DNA of 64,000 nt from NCBI RefSeq assembly GCF_026151205.1, contig NC_087078.1:9998675-10062674 (forward strand), written 5' to 3'. A program made the position numbers and the translations under genes. The DNA is from Bolinopsis microptera. Its lineage: Eukaryota; Ctenophora; Tentaculata; Lobata; Bolinopsidae. Positions 13,401 to 24,700 of this stretch are shown in pieces. The stretch's first letter is position 1; every line of letters starts with the position of its first letter. Under the pieces are notes generated by a model that had not been told where the DNA came from, did not search any database, and saw only the letters and a list, made by a program, of their open reading frames with translations.

Positions 13401-15114
13401 AAATTGATTAGATATCAAACGAATTTTATCGGGAATACGACATACGTCTAACCATACTTATTTCAGATTTTTGATTAAAAAAATCGTTTATAATTATTTT
13501 AAAAACAGATAGATACAATTAAAAGGAGTTCCATACGGAGCACAGTATTGAATATTACAAGTTGAACTCGTGGTTTATATTCTCGACTCTGGAGCTATAA
13601 ACACATTGATTGGACAGCCATAAAGACGGAACTAACAAACTTCTCGTTTAAACTCGTTTATTCTGATGTTTAGGCTTGAATGTGTGAGTTGTATGTGACT
13701 CTTACAAATTAAAAGCCCATACAAATTGAGCGTTGTAACAGTAACAATGTCATCAGCAAAAAAGGAAAAAAATCACCACGTCCTACTTCTCTTATAATCC
13801 AGAATTCTTAGGAGATATTTTATATTTCCGTATCTCGGTGAATCTGTCGGTGAATCTGTCGGTGAAATTGTTAGGTTTCTGTGGAACTATTATAGTCCTT
13901 GCACGAATAAAAAATTCATGTTTTCTTAGTTAGAAGACCAAGTTTAGTTTTTAAAAACTGGAGCAGTCGGCGCGCGGGGTTGCACAGAACACGTACTTTT
14001 CATGTAGCACGGCAATTCGGGATTTGACATTTACAGTAGATATGTCCATCGTATTGTATTCGGCAATCATATGATCGATTTTTTGATCCAATTCGTAAAA
14101 TTAGTTTTTAAGAAACTTTTGAAAACGTCAATAAAAGGTGTTTACTATAATACGGCCGAGCACAATACTGAAATTTACTTCGCTGAAGGTTTGTGCTCTA
14201 AACTAAGAAACTTGTAACTTATATCTGAAAATTGAGGTCTGTAACTCATATAATTATAACAGTCAGTGTCAGCTATACTAGTTGTTCACTGGACATCACA
14301 GTCAATTTCATTACCCACTCACAGAGGAGACATTATAAAATACGGTAATTATCGTTAACTCTTCTGACATTTAGACTGAGAACTGTGAGTTGTATGTGAT
14401 TCTTAAAGCTCCGTTTAGATTGAGTGTTGCCATTATTCTGTAAACTCCACTGGGTTTTTTCGACAAATTTTTTTCCACGAATTGCAACAAAATCACATTT
14501 CTATATCGAATATAAGAATAATAATAATAAATTGAAATTTAATAACACCGCTATTAAGATAAAACTTATACAGTATTTTTACAGTCTTCAGTTATAGTAC
14601 TATTATAGTCGTCTCCATTATCATCATCCTTGTATCCGTACCTACCAGGGACCGGCAAAAAATCGATTCTAAAGTGTGGATTCGTTAGGTTTTTTGTGGA
14701 GCGACGGCGTGAACGAGGAACAGATTAATTTTGTGTCAAAGACCTATCAAAGTTTTGAGAAAACGAGTCGTGAACTTTCACGATGATCATAAATTATGCA
14801 CTAAAGAACCTCAAGATAAAAGCGAATTCGGTGAAGCAGATACCGAACAAAAACAACCAAAGTAACCGTCAATTATAATTGGGAAACTTATTGACTATAA
14901 CATAATCGAGCGGCTTTCTTATTAAAATTAGTAGCAATGCCAATCTTTGTAATCGGTAAAGTAACACAATAACTTTAAAGGACAAGGTACAATAGAAGAC
15001 CAGGTACTATATTAACGTGTTCAACTGTAAATGCCATAAAACTTTTTATTAATAAATTCGGATCATAGAAAATGCACGATGAACATACTGTTAATATAAA
15101 GTTTAATATTAAGT
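13400..15114. other. No gene recognised
   Basis: AT-rich sequence. Around 13,620-13,740, 14,340-14,440 and 12,450-12,550 I see weakly similar blocks (GAGTTGTATGTGA.TCTTA type), suggesting an old repeat family. No ORF, RNA gene or splice-flanked exon was identified. Confidence 0.4.
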
Positions 15115-16205
15115 TAAGGGGGCATACCCCAAATTTTTCCAGACCAAATGACCTCATAGGCAGTTCAGTGACCTTCTAGCGCACCGTTTCCACACCAAAA
15201 AAAATTATTTTGAGAATACCTATTTTTGTAATCGAGCATTTCCTGGTTAAGAGTGCAATTTTCGGAAAAAATTATTTTGTGGTTGAGACGCTATCAGTTA
15301 ATCATTTCTTGCGGTATCGGGTTGAAATTTTGCTCGCCGTTTATTCACATCTATGTCAAGATGTGTGTAAAATCTTGATATCGTATCTAAAAAAAGCTGG
15401 TGTTTTATGAATTTTTAAAGTCAAAAAGCTAAAATTGTCCTTTTCAGGCTTATTTTAACAAAAAGTCAGTCAGGGAAGATCGGATTATTTGATGCTTGAC
15501 ATCAAATTGTTCTCTGAATTCTGGCGCAGTTTTTGATGCCCTCAAAAATGTTTTTACTCATTCACCTTCTGATCTATTGGACCTCAAAGCCAACAACAAA
15601 TTTAGGCACATTTTTCGTTTTTAATATTTACTGATTTTTCTAAAATTTTGATAGGAATGTGCTAGTGACTTTTTGAAGGGTGCAAAATAACCGCAACTAG
15701 CACATTTATATATGAGTTATGAACAACAAAACACCCTAAAATGCTTCCCTTTGAAGTTATGGGAGAAAATGTGATTTTTTATCTGCAAAGCCAAAAAACA
15801 ATTTGATGTCAAGCATCAAATAATCCGATCTTCCCTGACTGACTTTTTGTTAAAATAAGCCTGAAAAGGACAATTTTAGCTTTTTGACTTTAAAAATTCA
15901 TAAAACACCAGCTTTTTTTAGATACGATATCAAGATTTTACACACATCTTGACATAGATGTGAATAAACGGCGAGCAAAATTTTAACCCGATACCGCAAG
16001 AAATGATTAACTTATAGCGTCTCAACCACAAAATAATTTTTTCCGAAAATTGCACTCTTAACCAGGCAATGCTCGATTACAAAAATAGGTATTCTCAAAA
16101 TAATTTTTTTTGGTGTGGAAACGGTGCGCTAGAAGGTCACTGAACTGCCTATGAGGTCATTTGGTCTGGACGGCACAAACCACTGTTTTGGGGTATGGCC
16201 CCTTA
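15115..16205. mobile_element. 1.09 kb inverted-repeat element with ~400-bp arms
   Basis: The left arm, about 15,115-15,516, starts TAAGGGGGCATACCCC. The right arm, about 15,800-16,205, ends with its near-complement GGGGTATGGCCCCTTA. Most of the arms are almost identical in reverse complement, including CAGTCAGGGAAGATCGGATT near the inner ends. The outermost ~35 bases differ by a small replacement. Spacer ~280 bases. It is a foldback MITE; its transcript would form a long hairpin. Confidence 0.85.
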
Positions 16206-16944
16206 GATATATAGTACATGTTGGTGCACTGGTTTTAATTTGAGATTTTCGCCACTGGCCCCGAAAGTTTCCATCAGTTTTAATAGATCGCTTAATACCA
16301 GCCTCTGTGATTACAACGCGCAGCTGCAATGCTGAAATGATAACATGGCCTCCTCAGAATCCCCTTAAAATTTAGTTTCCCGGCGACTCCAAAATTGCTC
16401 ATCAGAAATTTGGTTCCCGTTTCCATATTAATATATCGTTAAATACCAGCCTCTTCGATTACAATGCTCAGCTGACGAATTATTTTCTCAATTAGAGATT
16501 TTCGCACTGGGCTCGAACGTTTTACCAGGTTACTGGGTTACAGCTGTCAGGACTCATGCATGATGCACAAATGAGAAAATCCCAAGATTTATTTTCTTTG
16601 CGACTATATAACCTACAAATTGGAATGTTTCTGCACATCTCCATATTATTTTATCGTACCAGGCCCTGCAATTACAGTTAACTGCAACTCCCAAATGAGA
16701 ATATCCAAAAAAATAATTTTCCGGCGACTCCTAAACTCCTGATCCGAAGGCTTCTACCAGTTTCCATATTAAATCCTAAAAATTCATTATACCGGCGACC
16801 ATTTCACTGCAAACTCTACAGTTTCCACGAGTTTCCAAGATATTAAATAGTTCAACACCAGTCCCCGTAATTAGAGCATTCAGCTGCCCTCCACTAGTGA
16901 GAAATCCCAAAAAAACTACAACGAAGCCCAGTACTTAAAGGTTG

Positions 16945-17545
16945 TCAGCTCCCACATCCAGAAACACGCCATCTTGCCAGGCAGCCTGGGAGGACATTTT
17001 TTTTTGGGAGGAAAAACGGGAGAAAAAGAGGAAATTTTTGAGAAGTAATTCCTAAATTTCGAAATATTTTTTGGAATGAAGACAAATTAATTGAGGAAAT
17101 TTTTGAAGAAAATATTTCGATTGTATAAAAATCAAAGAGGAACATCCTGTCAGTTTTGGAACACAGTGAAATATTCTGATTGGAGAATGCAGATTGCTGT
17201 TGTGAAGTTATCAAATTTACGTGAGTACTTGATTCTTTTCAATCCCAGTTTATTGCTGTCCTACAAATTTCTTTAATGCCAAATGCCGTCTAAAACACCC
17301 TTGGCTGCGCCCCCTAGCCCCCGCCAAGGGGCTTCGCCCCTGGACCCTGCTGGGGGCTGCGCCCCCAGACCCCTGCCACAGCTTGCTCGCTTCGCTCGCT
17401 GCGCAGCTGGATTGGACACGTCGACTTGCTTCGCTCGCCGACAGCCCCCTCCCCAAACTTGCGAGCGAAGCGAGCGGGCCACAGAATTTTTAAAAAAACG
17501 CATCTGGGAGGAAATATAAAACTTTCTGGATGTGGGTGTCAGCTG
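16945..17545. mobile_element. Possible TIR element with GC-rich hairpin core
   Basis: CCCACATCCAGAAA near 16,953 is matched by TTTCTGGATGTGGG near 17,522. Inside, 17,295-17,480 is strongly GC-rich, with short palindromes such as GGGGCTTCGCCCC and GGGGGCTGCGCCCCC and repeated CTTCGCTCGC. This composition is unlike anything nearby. Overlapping ORFs on both strands here are by-products of high GC. Boundary and class are uncertain. Confidence 0.4.
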
Positions 17546-18661
17546 CACTCTACACCTGTGTTTTCTGTAAGAGACACCCACTTAAAGTTTACCACTACAA
17601 GATAAAATACGAACCTTAGTAGTTATTTCAGATCCTTAGTCCTTCATGACCCTTAAAGTATGCTGCCGAGTAAGTTGGAATTGCAATTACGAGAGGCTAC
17701 TTAGTACTTATAATTATAGCTGGCTATAATACAAGTCCAAAGTTTTTAAAATTAAAATATCCAACAAGTAAACAGTAAGACTAAGATTGTTAAATTAAAA
17801 TAACCAACAAATAAGCACAATATAGCACCATAATTATCCTCAATACCGCACCGGCCACTATTAATCTACAGTTACACGGGGTAATCTCCTAACGCGGTAA
17901 TGCAGATTATGTTTCTTTAGATCATAAAGGAAAGTTAAAGGGTGCTCCAGATCCTTGCTCCAGATCCTAGTCCCCATATATATTATTAATCTACAGTTCA
18001 TTGACCAATGACCCCATATATATTATTCGCCAGTTATTGGCGACTAGTTTAAGTTTGGTGAATTCATGGGAGGTTGATTATAGATCGGAGGTTGATTATA
18101 GACGGCTACAAGGCAATGTCAGTGCTTGGCGGGTGCTAAGGCTAGCCCGACCCACAGTCTAGTTGTCTTTCGTCTCTGTGTGTGATCATGTACTGTATAT
18201 GTGGACAAGGAGCTACGCTTGATGCATAATGGTGTTTACCAGGCGTTGTATATAAAACAGAAAGAAAGAAAAGAACTCCAAGAGAAAATGCCCGTGAAAT
18301 ATACTAGAAAGTAAACGCTCACACGTGCACAATAACGCGCCAGTGCCCAGTACACGTGCAATAGAGTATGTAACCATGCAATTATGCACAATTTCACACA
18401 AACCTCTCCGGCAGTGTGGCACGTTGAATTCAATTTCACCCAATTTCATTTTGTCACATGGCTTTGATTATATTCGTCAATACTGTCACTTTACTGTACT
18501 GGGTATAATACTCTTTACTGTATGATATTTGGACTATAAAAATATTACTATTCGTATTTTTAGGGCCTGGTATTTTCTTTTGAATTTCATAAAAACGAAT
18601 GTTTAAACGTTTAAGAGTAAGCTCTTATAACTATATACTTCTAACTAACCCTTCACCACAG

Positions 18662-18777
18662 GATCTAGGGAGCGAGTTAGCAACAGTTTGACCTGTCTAG
18701 AGTTCGGTCCTAATAGCAGTATTCTCTGGGCAAGCAACAACAAGGGTCAGATATACTCCGTCAGTGTCAACATGCTG
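18662..18777 (+). CDS. WDR13: WDR13 exon (first visible)
   Basis: The acceptor is a pyrimidine-containing tract ending CCACAG and the donor is CTG|GTAAGT. It enters with two bases completing a split codon and leaves in phase 0. It encodes the beta-strand pattern LTCLEF...ILWASNNKGQIYSV typical of a WD40 blade. Confidence 0.85.
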
Positions 18778-21700
18778 GTAAGTGCTTTGTAATCGACATG
18801 TTTTCAAAAAGAATAGCAACAAAAATAGCATTGAACTCATGCTATTGTATTTTAAGTTTACAAAAAAAAGAAAGTCTACATGGGAACCGAAACGCGATTA
18901 TTGTGGTTCGAATTTGGTGTAAATAAGTGTAAACGTTTCGTTAAATAAAACTCTAAAGTAAACTCTCGCACAAGAGCCTTAAACAACCGATATGTTAAAC
19001 AAACAACTAATGTTAAAGAACCGTAACGCACCAATTTAGCAAGGCGATAAATAAACAATTACGCCATCCACTTTGACTATAACACGTCTTCAATGAATAA
19101 ATTCAGTAATATATAATGTTGAATTTTGTTGTTCTCGAGTTAAATTGTTCTCGAGTTAAACTTAGATTGTTCTCGAGTTAAATTGTTCTCGAGTTAAACT
19201 TAGATTGTTCTCCAGTTAAATTGTTCTCGAGTTTGGAATAAATTGGTGTAAAGAGGTTTGTTTATTGTGAGGAGGATTGTGCACGTGTATGCTATATTGG
19301 GCTTCATTAGCACTTCATTTGTATATAAGTGGTCGTGTCACACTAAGCGAAGGTAATTTAAGACCCTTGAAAATAGATTTAACTCCTGTCTACGTCGGTG
19401 GAGTCATTCCATACATTGAAATTGGTGGGGTATAATTTTGTCAGCAAATTGTGATTATGACGAGTAACGAATAGGCCTGCAGTGTTAGAATTTTGATTGA
19501 TTTGGCAGGACAAAATGTGGATACTGTGCAGATTTTTTGTCAAAAATGCGCAAAAAAATCCCATGAAATTATCACATCAGACATTTTTTACTGATTACTC
19601 TTATCTGTATAATCTTGATGATGCAAAATTGGTGGTCAATTAAATATAATATAGTTTTCACTAATTGGTAAATAAAGAACAATACAAATGTGTATAATAA
19701 TTGTTCATCAGAATAAGGGAAAGGCGGAAGTTCAATAAGCAATAAAAAAGCGAGGAGGGTGGATGTTGATTAAACGGTCTGAAAAACAACTTTAATGAGG
19801 CCGGGATTTCCCGGACACGCAATCATTAGTATTACCTGTGAATCCGGCAAGAAGCTTGCCAAATATCATCTTACAGAGTAAAGAAATCGTCGATGAAAAG
19901 AATTTCTTTTAAAATATTGGGATCTAGAAACATTTCACGTGAATGTTGGCAAATTAACCCTAACGAGCCCTGAATCGGCCAGTGAAAATATTTTAATCGT
20001 TTTTGCAGGAAACAATACAGAAGATTTTGAACGCTTATTCTTGCCAAAAATCCAAGACAAAAGATGCCATTTAATTTAAATTAGCACCTCGAAGCTGTGA
20101 AAAAAAGTCTCGACTGATAACATTATTTTGTGTTGGTAAATCGAATAATTTTCACGGCATAATTTGTGGACGATTAAAATGGCCGGGTCACATATTTGGG
20201 CCTTGTAAATTTAATACCTACCTGCTAAAATTCCATTAGAATCAGACCATATAGGTACTGAGGGTTATGATATGAAATAAAGCGGAAAAAATCTGTCAGT
20301 TCATTGGAATTTAATAGATACCACTAGAAAAGTAGTTAAATCCGTGTCTATTGTCGCTTGAAAATTGTTTAATAGCGAAAGAAATGTGTCGACTACTAAT
20401 GATAAATAACAGTTATAATAATTAATAATAATGATAAATGATCATCACGGGCGTATCAAATTAAGAGTATTATTAATTTATTAAGGGAGCCAGTCATTTG
20501 GGAAGTTAACCCAGGAACTTAACCAATTCTACTATAGCATGAGAATATTTGGAATCTAAACACTCTTTAAGATATTTTATTGTTATCATAACTTAAATCA
20601 TTTTTAATGAGCGTTAGCTGACGTTTAGTGTGAATTATACAAGTTAGTAATGATTATATTAAGCAGCAGCCGTCCTTAGATAATCCAGTGTAGAATAATG
20701 GTGATCATGTCTACAATATGATCACCATCAAACCTAATCTAAAACACTTCCCTCTTCACCATTAAACTAATACTAATTAGTTAATTAATTAATTATTTCA
20801 GACGTGTCAGCTGAAAAGGATGAAGTGTACTTCTATTCCTGGAGGAGGATCCGTAGTGAGTTTAGCAGTGAGGGCAGGACATCCTTCACCTCTACTATTA
20901 GCCTCCTCTACTTCAGACCTTATCTTCATGTTCACTATAGACAGTAAGTTGTAGAGTCACCTCTACTATTAGCTTCCTCTACTTCAGACCTTATCTTCAT
21001 GTTCACTATAGACAGTAAGTTGTGGAGTCACCTCTACTATTAGCTTCCTCTACTTCAGACATTATATACATGTTCACTATAGACAGTAAGTTGTAGAGTC
21101 ACCTCTACTATTAGCTTCCTCTACTTCAGACCTTATCTTCATGTTCACTATAGACAGTAAGTTGTAGAGTCACCTCTACTATTAGCCTCCTCTACTTCAG
21201 ACCTTATCTTCATGTTCACTATAGACAGTAAGTTGTAGAGTTAGCTCTACTATTAGCTTCCTCTACTTCAGACCTTATCTTCATGTTCAATATAGACAGT
21301 AAGTTGTAGAGTTACCTCTACTATTAGCTTCCTCTACTTCAGACCTTATCTTCATGTTCAATATAGACAGTAAGTTGTAGAGTCACCTCTACTATTAGCT
21401 TCCTCTACTTCAGACCTTATCTTCATGTTCACTATAGACAGTAAGTTGTAGAGTTACCTCTACTATTAGCCTCCTCTACTTCAGACCTTATCTTCATGTT
21501 CAATATAGACAGTAAGTTGTAGAGTCACCTCTACTATTAGCTTCCTCTACTTCAGACCTTATCTTCATGTTCACTATAGACAGTAAGTTGTAGAGTCACC
21601 TCTACTATTAGCCTCATCTACTTCAGACCTTATCTTCATGTTCAATATAGACAGTAAGTTGTAGAGTCACCTCTACTATTAGCCTCATCTACTTCAGACC

Positions 21701-24700
21701 TTATCTTCATGTTCACTATAGACAGTAAGTTGTAGAGTCACCTCTACTATTAGCTTCCTCTACTTCAGACATTATCTTCATGTTCAGTATAGACAGTAAG
21801 TTGTAGAGTCACCTTTACTATTAGCCTCCTCTACTTCAGACCTTATCTTCATGTTCCATCGATGGTAAATACGTCAAAAAATCGCCTGTAAATACGCCGT
21901 ATTCAAAAATTCTAAGAAATACGTGAAATACGGCAAAATTTGGCGCTTAAATTCTTTGATGGTAAAATTTTTCAAAATACGCGCGTATCTCTATGGAAAT
22001 ACGTGATTACAGATTAGTGATATTTGCGCGTGCGTCGCTGGCTCAGTGGTATATACAGGGTGGGCCAAAAGTCAGTACCCATACGTTGGCCTTAATAGCC
22101 CCGCCGTGTTTTATATTTGAGAGCTGTTGCTTTGCAGATGGCATACTTTACCTACTGGTTGGAGGATTCCGTCGTCAAAATTTGAAAATTCGAATATTTT
22201 AGACCACGCCCATTCAATATTAAAACACCTATATTGTTTTCTCTGAACATGCTGAACGCCTAATTTTTTCAGAGACGGTAGATTATCAAATGTTGCATAT
22301 GATCTTCAAACATGAGGCAAAACGGATTAGAAATGACGAAGTAATCAAGCATTTTCTGTATCTCGTTAACAAAATTGACTGGGTGATTATGTGACACCGT
22401 GACACGACACCTTAATTGGGCACCCTTAACAATTCCCATAATGTTTAACGGGGTAGTTAACGGGGTCACCTTATCACGTGATTAGGTAAACCAATCACCT
22501 GATCACACGTAATGAATAAACTCGTTATGCTTCATATCTCGGTCATCTGAGAAGCTACAGTTCTAATTCTTTCAGGACAAACGTAATTCGAATGGCCAAA
22601 CACAATTCAATAACATTTAGCTTGATCCGACTATCCAAACTATCAAATAAATATGAAAATGAACCTCCATTTGAAAAAAATGAACGCGAATATTTTTCGA
22701 GTTGACAAATTCCTCGAACCAGTGGTGGTACTAAGTCATACCAGAAAGAAGTATTTAAATTGGGCACTCAGTGACTGAGCTATTAAGGCCAACGTATGGG
22801 TACTGACTTTTGGCCCACCCTGTAGCAATACTGACAGTCGTTTTGGAGACTTTACGGTGCTCGAATGAAAACGCTGCAGCGACTTGCTATTCTTATGCTG
22901 AACCAACCAATCAGTCAGTCTGCTGCAAAGCAGAGCTTCTAAGGGTATAAAGCAGTTATGCCTCCCTCGAGGAATAGACTTTCAACCGAGACCCAGTTCC
23001 AGTGCATTTTTATCTATTACAATATTCGCAGACTAAGATCACAAGTCTCTCTTGCTTGAATTTTGAAACCGGTTACCGGATTAACACGGACTTCCCAGTG
23101 GCATACATTTAAAAAGTGACTAGGAATCCAGCCTGGAAAGAAAAAACGGCTATAATAAATTTTTAAAACGGCTATAATAATTTTTTCGGCCGGAAGACGA
23201 TTTCATTTCACCTTGCTAGTTATATTACAGAGTTATTTTTAGTTATTCATTTGTTATTCATAATTGCCAAAAGTATGGGAAAAAATGATCCTATCCGAGT
23301 CTCGAACTCGCTATCTGATGATATGGAGCTAGCGTATTAACCAATTAGGCCACGATTCCATGTACTATAATGTAATATTTATATATATATCTTCGCGCGT
23401 TACTGCAACTTAATTTGAAATACGTAATTTATCATCGGGAAATACGTATGCGTAGTATCTACGCGTAGTCTCCCCAAAACGCATTTACCATCCTTGTCAT
23501 GTTCAATATAGACAGTAAGTTGTAGAGTCACCTCTACTATTAGCTTCCTCTACTTCAGACCTTATCTTCATGTTCACTATAGACAGTAAGTTGTAGAGTC
23601 ACCTCTACTATTAGCCTCATCTACTTCAGACCTTATCTTCATGTTCACTATAGACAGTAAGTTGTAGAGTCACCTCTACTATTAGCTTCCTCTACTTCAG
23701 ACCTTATCTTCATGTTCACTATAGACAGTAAGTTGTAGAGTCACCTCTACTATTAGCTTCCTCTACTTCAGACCTTATCTTCATGTTCACTATAGACAGT
23801 AAGTTGTAGAGTCACCTCTACTATTAGCCTCCTCTACTTCAGACCTTATCTTCATGTTCACTATAGACAGTAAGTTGTAGAGTCACCTCTACTATTAGCT
23901 TCCTCTACTTCAGACCTTATCTTCATGTTCACTATAGACAGTAAGTTGTAGAGTCACCTCTACTATTAGCCTCCTCTACTTCAGACCTTATCTTCATGTT
24001 CACTATAGACAGTAAGTTGTAGAGTTACCTCTACTATTAGCCTCCTCTACTTCAGACCTTATCTTCATGTTCAGTATAGACAGTAAGTTGTAGAGTCACC
24101 TCTACTATTAGCCTCCTCTACTTCAGACCTTATCTTCATGTTCAATATAGACAGTAAGTTGTAGAGTCACCTCTACTATTAGCTTCCTCTACTTCAGACC
24201 TTATCTTCATGTTCACTATAGACAGTAAGTTGTAGAGTTACCTATACTATTAGCCTCCTCTACTTCAGACCTTATCTTCATGTTCACTATAGACAGTAAG
24301 TTGTAGAGTCACCTCTACTATTAGCTTCCTCTACTTCAGACATTATCTTCATGTTCAGTATAGACAGTAAGTTGTAGAGTCACCTTTACTATTAGCCTCC
24401 TCTACTTCAGACCTTATCTTCATGTTCAATATAGACAGTAAGTTGTAGAGTCACCTCTACTATTAGCTTCCTCTACTTCAGACATTATCTTCATGTTCAG
24501 TATAGACAGTAAGTTGTAGAGTCACCTCTACTATTAGCCTCATCTACTTCAGACCTTATCTTCATGTTCACTATAGACAGTAAGTTGTAGAGTCACCTCT
24601 ACTATTAGCTTCCTCTACTTCAGACCTTATCTTCATGTTCAGTATAGACAGTAAGTTGTAAAGTCACCTCTACTATTAATCTCCTCTACTTCAGACCTTA

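Larger units (their letters stand above)
21857..23496. mobile_element. Non-autonomous hAT-like element inside the 71-bp array
   Basis: The array is interrupted with an exact 8-bp target-site duplication TCATGTTC (21,849-21,856 and 23,497-23,504). The ends are imperfect inverted repeats: CATCGATGGTAAATACG at the left, and CAAGGATGGTAAATGCG as the reverse complement of the right. An 8-bp duplication with CA...TG ends fits the hAT superfamily. No transposase ORF is present. It carries a nested mariner-like MITE and a tRNA-like stretch. It was inserted after at least part of the array had formed. Confidence 0.85.

Noticed and set aside
18895..18915. tRNA B-box GGTTCGAAT
   Set aside because: No paired T stem and no A box upstream.
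22269..22767. Transposase remnant in the mariner-like MITE
   Set aside because: No D,D(34)D/E catalytic pattern or helix-turn-helix could be recognised in the short frames.
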